The position numbers were made by a program, and so were the translations under genes. Shown piece by piece: positions 49,338 through 60,470 of a stretch of DNA of 64,000 nucleotides; position 1 is the first letter of the stretch, and every line of letters starts with the position of its first letter. The notes under the pieces were generated by a model, which worked only from the letters and a program-made list of their open reading frames with translations, did no database searches and was not told the DNA's origin. Source of the DNA: Anisakis pegreffii (lineage: Eukaryota; Nematoda; Chromadorea; Rhabditida; Anisakidae); assembly GCA_035041965.1 (NCBI GenBank), contig JAPYMA010000105.1, positions 62,001-126,000 of the forward strand. Direction: 5' to 3'.

Positions 49338-50735
49338 ATGTCTAAACAATCATGGTGGTGTGAACCTCAGTTTTCTGGATTTTGGAATCGTTATCAAGCA
49401 GCATCTGAATGGGTCAACATTCATCGGCAAGCCGTAAACGCAGCTAAATGTACAGTGTGTTTAGATAACAGGTAAGCAACTTTTTCAGTTATTTTTACTT
49501 CAAATCGTGCTAGGTTACTCACTTGCTCGCTGCAAAACATTGATATATTTGCATGTGAACAATGCGAGCAATTGAATTTATGATAGTTTTGTAGATGAGT
49601 TTAGAATGATGGTGTTACTGTTTTGAGTGAATCTATGTAGAAGCATGTGATATGAAGGGAATGCAAATGCATTCGGGTGGATGTTACGATACGATGTAAC
49701 CGTTGCATTACTGTGCTATCAGCTCTTTTCCATGAATGCAGTTCATATCATTTTCTGGACTTTCAGTTGTTACACTAAAATTTTGAGGAGTCAGAACAAA
49801 ACGGATGGAGAAGAGACGGTGAAATGCGGGTTCGATGAGGTGATATATTGTGCTGGTGATATTAATGAATCGTCAACTGAAGATGAGGATTACGATCAAG
49901 ATGGTCATCTTCGTGACTGTGGAGATCAAGGTGAACGAGGAGACAATTGGCACAGTGAAATGGAAGAGGAGTGGATCGTTGAGAATAATGATGATGGAGA
50001 AATGGATGAAGATTTAGCTGAATTCCTGCGACAGAGTGCTGAACACCGGAAAAGAAGTTAGTGTAGAATGTGGTTATGCCGAGAAGGATTTGTTGAGAGC
50101 ATTGTGGAGATGAGAAGAAATTGGAGGAATTGTTTTTGTTGTTAGATAAGGGCTTGTGAACTGATAAGAGGAATTTTTTTAAAGCAATTAAGGAAGTTGA
50201 TTTGTTGAGGAGATGCTGAACGGTTAGAAAAGGAACAGACGAAGAAGAAGGATGGTTACTGGATGGATATCCATGAAGAGGACTTCATTCCGGCTGAGAA
50301 ATGTTCGTTTTTAACGACTTCGTTCGGAATTCACATTCCTCTTTTCCAATTTGTCAGTTCATTTTGTGTGTACTCTAATAGTTGCATATTTTCTGAGTAT
50401 TCTCATGAATTGTGTAATTTTTCTTGTGTTTTGAAAGTATCATTTAAATGAACCCGAAAGCATTTTAATGCAAATAATAAAACTGTAATCATAAATGATT
50501 GTAAAACGAATGGTTGTTATAAGTTTTAGTGGGCATCGAGGGTGGATCGAATCGGACAACTGAAACGCCAAATGTGGCACTGAAGGAACGAGAGAAGCGT
50601 GAACAACGTTCAAGACTATACGGTGCAGATGCGAACAAGATCACAGCCATGGAAATGGCCATGCAGATCAGATATGAGCAGTACTTATCGAATACCGATG
50701 CTCAGTTATGGCCTGCGATGCCGATCAGGATCTGA
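49338..50735 (+). CDS. GEMIN8: Gem-associated protein 8, 3 exons, 209 aa
   Basis: GEMIN8 is a structural subunit of the SMN complex, which loads Sm proteins onto spliceosomal snRNAs in the cytoplasm and is stored in nuclear gems. Exons 49338-49471, 49767-50056 and 50530-50735 sum to 630 nt with matching phases. The N-terminus has the Trp/Tyr-rich block WWCEPQFSGFWNRYQAASEW, comparable to the [20 protein letters not shown] region of the human protein. The middle is acidic (Glu/Asp-rich, about residues 60-130) and leads to LAEFLRQSAEHRKR. The last exon carries RSRLYGADANKITAMEMAMQ and ends WPAMPIRI, matching the conserved MKRLYG..AAKIQAMEAA and YWPVIPLKF motifs. Human GEMIN8 is 242 residues, so the size fits. 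It lies head to tail upstream of the RPA43-like gene. Confidence 0.85.
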
Positions 50736-51122
50736 ATACAATTCAGTTGTTGTGCAATCAACCATTCAATCTCTAATCATTCGTAATAATTTGTGTTGTA
50801 GTGCTGTGACGACGGTGTGCTGCTTACTCTTATTAAGTGTAGTGCGTTTGAAATTGCGAATCATAAACACTGTCTGTGATGCCACAAGTTGGGTGATGAT
50901 CTTGGGCGAGACGTTTTCTTATCAAAAGTCGTTTTTCATTTTAATTTGATTGTTGCGCTAAAGTGATTATTCAGTTCTCAATCCCAGTTTTGCTTGGCAT
51001 GAAGAATCGGACAGTTTCTTGATTCAGATTTCCTACCAAAATTATTACTATTACCGTTACCGAAGGAACGTTTGCAGTAGCACTTGAATTGTATTTGTTT
51101 GTATTTTGGTGAGAATCAATCC

Positions 51123-51183
51123 AATAAAGCTCTAATGGTAATTCAACCTTGTGTCGTCTTATGTTCAACTTATGATCAATAAA
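51123..51183 (+). terminator. Polyadenylation signals of GEMIN8
   Basis: AATAAA occurs at 51123-51128 and again at 51178-51183, about 390-450 bp after the GEMIN8 stop and 300-370 bp before the next coding region. Either could direct 3' end formation. Confidence 0.4.
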
Positions 51184-51467
51184 AACTATGGTTATGAAAG
51201 CCATCGACATCGCAGTTACTGTATTTTGTTGATGGGAAGTGTTGATTTCATCGTCTGACTATGCCAAAATCGCTTCTTCGTTCAGCGAATTTACTCTCCG
51301 ATTAGTGGGTGAATCAGATGCTTTGGACTGCTAGTTTTCTAAATGTTGAGTGTGTTTTTGACTTGTTGTCAATGTGTTCATTGTTTTCACTTGTGTTCAT
51401 TGAAGTTTCGTTCTAAAAGGCTGTTCGAACAGAGAAATTTCAACGTTTGTTAATGAGGAAGTTGAAG

Positions 51468-51477
51468 AAATATTCAG
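51468..51477 (+). promoter_or_regulatory. Probable trans-splice acceptor of the RPA43-like gene
   Basis: ATATTCAG ends at 51477, 15 nt before the ATG at 51493. It lies about 290 bp after the second GEMIN8 polyadenylation signal, as in a nematode operon. Confidence 0.4.
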
Positions 51478-51492
51478 TTGGATCGTACAAAA

Positions 51493-53290
51493 ATGCGTAC
51501 AAAATTCGACGATAGTGGAATACAAGTGAAAGAAGAGCTGATTGAAGAAGATGATTGTGAACAGCAGACAACCAGTAAGAGGCCAAGGAATGACCATTTC
51601 GATAATGAGGATGATGATGATATCGCTCGTGGGTCGTTACCACCTGCGAGGAAACGAATCAAGCGTGAATTGAACAACGAGTTGAATGACGACGAACCTA
51701 AAAACAACGAAAGTGATCGCAAATCAAGAAAAGCTCCGTTAATCAATGAAAAATTGATCAAAAGGTTTTTATTTGTTTGTGGAGCATAATATGTTTGAAA
51801 GAGTTCTCGTGCGCACACGTTAACCATTGACTAGAGTGAGTAAAGGATTGGTCACCTCTTAATAGCAGTGACAGTGATAAGTGCTAAGGATAATTCATGC
51901 AGCAGTGATATATTCGAGTTGACTTTATTGCAGTCACTTGATGAATTTTGAGGCTCTTTTCTGTTGTTGTGTTTGGAACGTTGTTTCTGTTGTTCTTCAT
52001 ACAACGTTTTAATTTTGTATGAAGCGAATGAAAGGTATATATCCAATTGAAAGTTATTCAAGCAAAGTTATATTATTCAGTCATATTTTTTAATGGAGCA
52101 TCTCTCGATTATTAAGGATAAGGAAAACGCGCATTGATTGTGGTTTGAAGGTGATTTATGATCGAAGACATATCACCGTTGGATGGCATCAGTGTGGCCG
52201 TGTTCAGGAGGCCATTGAATCGATCTTTACGAAGTCAATTGGTCAATACCGTAAACAGTATGACTTTCAGCTTGTTTGTTTATTTGTCGTTAGCCTTAGC
52301 CAGTGCGATACCTGCATACATCATCTGTTTTCTGTGGTTCTTGGCAAATTCGCAGTTTCTAAATGAGTTATGCGATTGAGTGTCCTTTTATGGAATTCGA
52401 AATCATTAAGGTGAATGGGATGGATTTGATAGTGTATATTTACTTGATGAGCTGCTGATCCACCTGTCGTCATTTTGTTCGAATATTTCAACATTTGAAC
52501 ACAAAATACCAAACGTATATTTGATGTTCTGCTACGATTCCATGCCGTGTTCAGAACGCTCTGAAGATTTGTTATCGTTTCCAGAATAAACGCCGTACCG
52601 CTATGCATTAAAAAAATCAAAATTGATGAAAATCCTCGAATAATTGCCGATCAACGTTGTATGCATATGGATGTCAGTGTTAAAATGATTGTCTTTCATC
52701 CCACGGTCGGTCATCCTTATAGATGTACTGTTGCGTCCATTGGAAAGGTTCGTTTTCGCTACCAATACATTTTATCCGGAAAAGATTCGAAAAAGACCAG
52801 TTCACATTCTCAGTACAAAATTTATTTGAAATCATTTTCGGATACGATTTTTCGAACGTACTGCTTGCTGTATGACTGAAAACAATTGCACTCATTATCA
52901 TTTCTTTTATTATTATCTTTATTCATTAGTGTCATTATTTCGCTGTTACAGTATTTAATAACTGCAAAAATATTCGACGCGATAACTTTCGTTGCACCGA
53001 TCGACGGTACTGTGCATTCAATTCCAAATGTTGGTGACGTGGTATCGATAGAATTTCGTGAAGTTGACTTCAAGAAATCACTCTGCCAAATGAAAGGTGT
53101 TTTGGTTGCGAGAAGGTGATCTTTTACTGACTGATTGCTATGAGACATTAATTTTTGTGTGGATTTGTGATAAATCTGTATATTACTGGAACGTTTAAAT
53201 ATTAATCAGTTGATTATTCATCTCAGGAAAGAGAAGACGAATAAAGTGACATTCGTGGATGATGATGATGATGATGATGGTAAAGGATAG
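51493..53290 (+). CDS. RNA polymerase I subunit RPA43-like, 5 exons, 259 aa
   Basis: RPA43 forms the stalk of RNA polymerase I with its partner and contacts initiation factor Rrn3/TIF-IA in the nucleolus. Exons 51493-51774, 52151-52257, 52585-52747, 52952-53115 and 53227-53290 sum to 780 nt with matching phases. The N-terminal 90 residues are acidic with basic nuclear-localisation patches (KRPR, RKRIKRE). A SHS2/Tip-like segment begins RRHITVGWHQCGRVQEAIES and continues NAVPLCIKKIKIDE. Next comes IIADQRCMHMDVSVKMIVFH, which parallels IYDDQGHIHLNIEADFVIF of human RPA43, leading into an OB-fold with IPNVGDVVSIEFREVD and QMKGVL. The C-terminus is a run of seven Asp. POLR3H/RPB7-type paralogues are related alternatives. 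A donor-like GTAAAG inside the Asp run permits a longer C-terminus using downstream exons. Confidence 0.68.
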
Positions 53291-53521
53291 TGTATTTGTG
53301 CAGATTGAATAGTGAACCTGCTGAACAGTCTTTCATGATTTCATTAATATTGATTATTAATATTACTAGTTGATTGATATTGATTGTTGATTTTTGACTG
53401 CAAATTTTTAATGGATAAAATTATTTTATTTTTATTTATTTATTTTGTATAGCGCAAGTTATTTTGTTTCTAATTATGATGACGAAATGACAAAATCGTT
53501 CGGATGACGTTTCCCTGGCAG

Positions 53522-54102
53522 CATGTGATGAAGAAGTCTTTCAAGGCGTTTCCACACTCACACGTTGCCAGCTCACCACACTTTGCGTCGGAAAATTAAA
53601 GGAAGTTCTGTTTTGCGACTGCCTGGTGAGTCAGTCTCCTAGATTGCCGAGTGAGGCATTCGAGATAACGTTGCTTTCCAGTGGAAGGAAGGTGATTTGT
53701 GAAACGATTAATTTCGTGCGATTAATTCAGCAACAACAAATTAATAGTTTGAGATGGACGATATTCCTGCCAAAGAACGCATTCACTTCAACGGCTATTC
53801 GAATGACTGCGTTGTGTTTTTCACATGGTGATCAACGGAAGGACATTCAATAGAGAAACATTGGCTTTGAGTGTGTTTCCTTGAGAAAACAAGATTTGAA
53901 TGGTTGGTATTTGTTGTGGTGAACAGATGACAGATGCCGTTATAAAGGCTTTTAGAAGAGAGTGAGTGAATGATTGGTAGTTGAAAATATTAAATTTACG
54001 AATTGATTACGGATCGATATAGTGGCTGATTGATAAAAGCGAATTAGTAGGACTGTCAATGGCACAAATGTCACTTCTCCTTACATTACACTCAAACCGT
54101 AA
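53522..54102 (+). other. Three exon-like segments, possible alternative 3' end of the RPA43-like gene
   Basis: Segments 53522-53625 and 53927-53961 have CAG acceptors and strong GTGAGT donors. Segment 54051-54102 has a TAG acceptor and ends at TAA. If RPA43 exon 5 stopped at 53279 (donor GTAAAG), the chain would remain open and end after 319 residues. The encoded text (CDEEVFQGVSTLTRCQLTTL onward) has no family I recognise. They could instead belong to a separate gene or be coincidental. Confidence 0.3.
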
Positions 54103-55398
54103 TCGTCTTGTAGCATTCGATAATTGCTATCAAAAAGTACAGTGTTGTTCGTACCTAAGTGAATTGAATAACAACACCAACATTTACTCGTTCATATTTA
54201 TGCAGCAATGCGAACAAGCAGTATCATTCACGTATCATGCAGTGCTTTATAGCACCATCGAATGATTCATCCCATTATTATCAATTTATTCATTACTATT
54301 AGCCGCAGTGCTATCATTTGTATTATCCACACCGCTCGATTGAATATTGTCCACTTGACTTGGAATATTCCTAACGAATTGTTTATGAGACTACTTCCAA
54401 CAAAGACATTCACTTCGTTTGTGGGATATTGTGTACAATTACTATTATTTCGATGTGTTGTTTTTTGGTGATGAAATTGACTGAAGTAAAGCTGAATAAA
54501 TGTTGACATTATACGAGTGGTAATTGCTGGTTAATGGTGAATTGCTATAGTTGTTGTGTGTGCATGATTCATGCACTGAACGTGATTATTTCTGAATGAC
54601 GACGATCGCTATTACCGCTATATATTTGGTTGGATATCTTACGATGGATGATTCAATGCGATCGATTCCCACATCGCATTCGCATTCGAGTTCGATTAGC
54701 AGGCGTTTTATGAGTTGTTGTAATCGTCGATTGAGATTGACTATTCATATATCCATAAATTTTGGCATTGTCTAGAAATTTGCTGTAGAAATTAGCCTGC
54801 TCATGATCTATAGAGGATCTGCAACGATCTGAATCGTCACTAATCGATCGGTGTGGAATGAACCTTAGTTTAACATCATTCACGTGCAGCAAGCAATAAG
54901 TATTCGCGATAATTTTGGTGGTTGTTTGTTCATGAACGTGTCTTTTACAGTGTATTATTGTAATGCATATTTTCCGCGTTTGATTTCATTCAACTTCAGC
55001 GTGTCAACGAAAAACGCATCGTTTACGTTATTTTTTCACTTCATTCAAACAAGTCACTTTTCCATCGCGTGATAATATCAGAGTAATTTTTGCTGTGTGA
55101 CGACTTAAGTAAGGTGGTTGATTCGTACCTTTCGAACATATATCCTGATATGAATTTGTATTGAACAACGACGAATCTAGCATGATTCCGTTACCTCGAG
55201 ATGTTGATGTACATTCAAACACAACGACAGAATGTTTATCGCATCTAGCAGCCCTTTCGAAAGACTCATCCTCTTCAATTCATAATGATCCGTTAACGCG
55301 GTCAGATAGTAGTTCCTTAGAATGTCGGATTCTATTTAAATTCCATTCTTATTTTAGTTTTCGGTTAATTGCACTCTTCACTCAACTTCATTTGGCAG
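54103..55398. other. No firm gene; weak exon-like segments on both strands
   Basis: On the minus strand 55176-55129 and 54863-54653 could join in phase and end at TGA. On the plus strand a Ser-rich frame occupies 55182-55415. The two interpretations overlap, and neither has a recognised motif. Confidence 0.25.
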
Positions 55399-55510
55399 TT
55401 CCGTTTGGATATTAATGCATACGAATTCGCTGATAAGATGACAGAAATTTGGAGACGATCCCGAAGAGATCGAAACTATCGAACAGCCACCGATGTGAAA
55501 CATAATACAA
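55399..55510 (+). other. Orphan exon-like segment, unknown protein
   Basis: An open 112-nt segment lies between TTTGGCAG and A|GTGAGC, both strong splice sites. It reads FRLDINAYEFADKMTEIWRR and then a basic stretch. No partner exon or family was identified. Confidence 0.35.
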
Positions 55511-58500
55511 GTGAGCATTCCGAATACTTTTTATTATCATTACCGTTTATTTGTAATGAGTATAAAATTTTGATTGTTGCTACTATTATCAGTGCCATCT
55601 TATCACTGTTGCCAATGTATTGATGATGATTGTCCTCATCAGTTTTCTTCACTTTCAATTTTTTCGCGGTGCAGCGCGCTTTCACGTATTTTATGACACA
55701 GTCGCGTTTAATGAGTAAAATGAATGTGCAAAGAATGCTTTATGTGGTTTGTTGAATGTCGTGTAATTTTAGCAGAGCATTTGAGAGAATGAGGTAATGT
55801 AAATCATTGAATTTAGTTTGTGCTTTGGATTAGTGAGCTTTCGAGTAGTATTGTAAAGCGGATTGATTTATGTGTATTTGTGTTGATATTGTAATTAATC
55901 AATTGAGGAATGTTACAATTGACCGCTTTATTTTCATATCCGTAAACATTCATTCGTATTAACCGAAATTGATTTTATCGGAAGAATTGTCTTATTGCAA
56001 TAAACCAATGTGCAATTTTGATTGTTCACCTTGATCTGAAACTGCTCATATTCATCTGGAAAAAACACTAAATTATCTGAAATTTCCTGGCATCAAAATT
56101 TTCTCATCCATAATTAATCCACTCATCGTTAATATTCCGTCCGTTTCTTCATATTTTTTATCTAGACTTGAAGAGCCTCTCTCATTATTCAGTCATTCCA
56201 GCTGAAAGATATTTCGAATGAATATTGCTTTCGTGCACAAAAATTTTCAATTGTTTTTTCTTACAGTTAATTTGATCGCACTTATTCATTGGTTTTGATT
56301 GTCATTCAGTTTGTTTGAGAAATATTTCTAAGTGGTGTACGATTCGTTCAAAATTGGTTTGTCGTTTAGTTGACATTTGGTGACGATCCATCCACTTAAT
56401 TCAGTTGCATCTTCTCAATTCAACGAGTTATTTCATTTTCCAGAAAGTTTTCAATGAATCATTGAAATGTGAGAACCTTCCAGTGGATTCATCTCGTTAA
56501 TTTGATTATAAGAAAACTTTTAATCCGTTTTTGAGTTTCAAGTTTGCTTCGAAATGATTCGTTTACGTCGTCTCACAGCAATGAACTGACATTGACTAGA
56601 ATGGTTTGTTTGGTTTTGTTATAAAAATTTGAAGTGATTTGGACGGAGGATGGGATATTCACTGGAGAATCTTGAAGGAGTCACTTAACGAAACAATTTA
56701 TTTTTCACACGGATTTGTGGGATTAAGGTCATCATTATTATTACGGAGGTTGGATGGTCAAGTTTTGACGGCGACTTCTCTCTTATACCCATTTGTTCAT
56801 CTTCATATCTGACTTGCATTTCTCACATTACTCGTTCGTTCGATTGCTTGAATGGTTCTCGTTTGCGTGCTCCATTGATTCCAACAAGCTCATTCAGCCT
56901 CGAAAATGACTCTTTTACTTTGAAGTGGATGGAGGCATTGCTGTCTAGTGTTGATATTTCATGTTCTATTGCATTCAGCGAAGACGTTTGTTTTTTATTT
57001 TGCATGTATTCCGCCGTTATCGATTGTGTTCGTCTTTAGTTGTAGCAAACTGCACTATGGAACTCGTATTTCAGCGATAGTTACACACTGAATTGGTTTT
57101 CATTTGAATCGTCTTAATTTCTTTGAAAATAATCCCTTTCATGTTTCCTCAATTCCAGTTTAAATCTACAAAAATTCAGCCAATATAATGAATGTGTCAT
57201 AATATTGTTTGATGATGAAGATGTATCTATCTCATTGTGAATCTTAATGCCAAAAACATTGAATTGTGATGATTGAAAATGAGGGATTTCAATTGGAGGA
57301 CAGAAAACATTAATGTAGTGAATTTGTCATCTGCTGCTGTAATAGTATATGGATTATTAAATGATGGTTGTAATCGCGATTAGACTGATCACATGATGGA
57401 TGTTCCATTGTGCATTTCATGTGCATATATCTGAGTGGTGTGCGTTTACGTAGCTGCGAATGCGTGATTGGCTGCCATTTGCACGAGGAATGCAAGACTG
57501 TAGACTTTATGATAAGTATTGTTATAGTAATAATGAATACAATAATAATAAATAATTGATATCACGCATATTCATTGATTAAGTCTCACGCTCGAATTCA
57601 ATTTACCAATCAAATTCACTCATCTCTCCATGCATTCAAGCATTCATTCGCTCCACTGATCCTCATTTCTACTTGCAGTTGTTACTCTGCAATGATTTGC
57701 CTTCTCCTTCGAACTGCTGCAATACACATTATTCATTTGAGAACATTCTGTAAATGTTTCATCAGCAACCACAACACACCACACTAAATCCAAATAAATT
57801 TCACGTTATTTACATTATTTTACAGAATCTTTCATTTAAGCAGTCTTGTTGTTTTAGACAAATCCGAAAAGAAACTTAATCAATCCATCATTCGTCAAAG
57901 AAGCGCCGATCGTGAATGCATTTCAAATTTATTTTTTGTTTTCTGAAAATGTTCCATCATGAACTTGCTATGCATCATCGTATGTGCTGCTGATGAATGT
58001 TGAGTCATTGTAACTGATGTGTACTTCTATCTCTCTCTGTGTTCTAAAACATTACTTCAAGTCAAGCATATCAATCTGGAGCAGAATGGCATCAGTATCC
58101 TTCATATTTCATGATTGTTCAGGATGATGGCGCATATCGTATCAATACATATGATTTACTGATGAGGGAAATGGCAAACTTACTGTGTGCTATAAGCTGA
58201 TGGATGTTCGATTCCTGAATTTCCAACAATTTGAGCCGAAAGCAATAAGTTTCTCCGCAACGAATATTTTGTCCTCATGTTGTTTGCGTTTCTTTGCCAT
58301 CGAATTTTTCATGTCATTTCCAACTGCCGTTGAATTTTTCACTAACTTTTCACTGCCGAAACTTATTTCGAATCATTTCAAATCCGACAAAAAATTATCG
58401 ATATTCCATAAAGTGCTTGCTGGAGCCAGTTGATAGTCTGAGTTCTTTCCTTTCAAACTCTAACTCGAAACAAATTCTCCTTTTTTCAATGATGCTAGAA

Positions 58501-60371
58501 TCACTCTCATTGCTCTTAAACATCAAAACTGTTTGCTGAATCATTTTTCTTATTCTTTTGATCTCCTTCGCTCTCGTTGCCATTATCAAATTTTCATTCT
58601 TTGCACATATGACACTCGTATGACACTTTTTGGATCATTGTTGGTGGTATTCAGCCATAAACAGAAATACATTCAAATTTTCTCTTGATTTGCTAAGGAT
58701 TCCAAAATTCCAGTGAATTCATCATTGAAAATATCCTTTTAGTTAACATCAGTTAAAGCACTTTCGTATGGCACAATTATTGACGAGGAATTTAAGAAGC
58801 AGACAGAAGAATTCAGAAAACAATTTTAAAATGTTTACTTTCTCTATTTACTCAATCTTGATGCGCGCTACTGAGTGGTTCTTATTCCAAATGAATTGTA
58901 ATCAATTCGAAGCACTCTTACAGAGCAAGCAATTCAGCATCTCAAAATTCCCTCATTCGATGGGTCATCCATCACTTAATCGAGGAACAACTTCGTAATT
59001 GCACGTATCAATTAGACATGAATTTTTTATTCGCTTCATTACTCATTTCATATGAGAAGCATTTTCCTAATGCTTTTAGTATATGGATGTTTTGTTACTC
59101 TTTGATAGATATCGAATTGACTCACACATCTTACAAGAAGTTGAATTGTTTGAGTTGGTTAGGTTGCTCTGAACCAACAACAACAACAAATTTTCTTCAT
59201 ACTGACTGAAATTTCTCGATAACGAGTATCAAATGATTGTTGACGCCTATTGATAGTTGCGGTGAATGGTGTATAAATTGAGCGTATGTGTTTGCACGAT
59301 AGAACTGTGTTGATCTCATTAAACTGCAATTATTAATAATTACACTTGTTTTGTGTATAACACTAATTGACGACGGCTCAATATAGGGAGGCGAATGCTC
59401 CGCAGCTGAATGCTAGCTACTTGTTGTCGCTTAAGCTCATCCTAGTACTTATCCTTAAGCTTGTTTGTGACATACATCAGCAGACTGTCTTGTTTATGGT
59501 TCGAGATTGTTTATGTTTCGTCTTTGCTTGCATTGATTGATATCACCCGTAAAATATTCATCAAAATCTGAATATTGTATGACATTCAACGCTGAATTAT
59601 TGTCACACAGGAATTAAGGACAAAGTATATAAATGAAGAGAGTTGAAAGTGAGTATGGATTAAGGATGGGATTAAGAGCAATTGCGTTAACGAGAAAAGT
59701 GAATGCATCAAAAAAGAGGATGGATTCAGAGAGATGTGTGTGTGTCTGATGTGAGAGAGTGTATCCTTTCGAGATAGATAGATCGATTTGCCTCATTCAG
59801 TAGTTCTCTTCGAATAGGCGCTATATCTGGTCTGATATCCTCTCTGTTCTGAGGCAGGCAGGCTCTTTCGTTTGAATCTGTACTGGGTCAGATATAAATC
59901 TAACGACAGATTTGCATATAGATAGAGCAAAAGGCAGATAGATAAGTAAAGAGATCGCATTTATTTATATCTATCTCTATGATTATCGTATAAGGCAGAA
60001 AGTATGAGATAAAGTGCAGACTAGGCGCTTTGCTAGGCTTAAGGCCAAATAATTCGGCTTGTTTCCATACCACAACGACACTTCCTTCGTTCATTCCGCA
60101 CATCAACCATAATAAGTATTTTGCTGAGGCATATGATGCTTTGGTTTGTTCTCAGCAGTGTTTTCGTTTTTCATCATGCTGCTATACAAGTGATAACTAC
60201 CGCACCACTCGTTTATTGTATGCAATGAGAATTTCATTTGCTTGATTTTTGCAAAATGTTTTTTGAAATTCTTCCTTATCTTGAATGTTTTTTCCGCTGT
60301 TTCACGTCGTTTCTATCGCTACTTTGGTCACTTTTTACGCTGCTGTTATTTCTATACGACATAACATCATT
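55511..60371. other. No recognised gene
   Basis: AT-rich DNA with only chance-like frames. It may be intron sequence if 55399-55510 is a real exon. Confidence 0.4.
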
Positions 60372-60470
60372 ATGGAAACAAATTCGTTTGCTGGATTGAT
60401 TGGACATCATGCATTAAATCGTGATGAAAACTTTCTCGACAAGCTTGGGTTAGATCGGAGTGGGGGACAG
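60372..60470 (+). CDS. Candidate first coding exon, gene unknown, runs beyond window
   Basis: An ATG at 60372 opens 33 codons (METNSFAGLIGHHALNRDEN and on to SGGQ) ending in phase 0 at a GTGGGT donor. Codon use looks coding, but no domain is visible in so short a piece. A TTGCAG acceptor at 63986-63991 begins a phase-compatible stretch (Glu-Met-Leu) at the very end of the window, which would make a 3.5-kb first intron. Confidence 0.35.

Noticed and set aside
50263..50451. 62-codon frame starting MDIHEEDF between GEMIN8 exons
   Set aside because: It lies in GEMIN8 intron 2. The flanking exons join in phase without it and it has no motif.
52158..52379. Hydrophobic frame overlapping RPA43-like exon 2
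   Set aside because: It is an alternative reading of the same DNA. The other frame gives the conserved segment and the phase that fits both neighbours.
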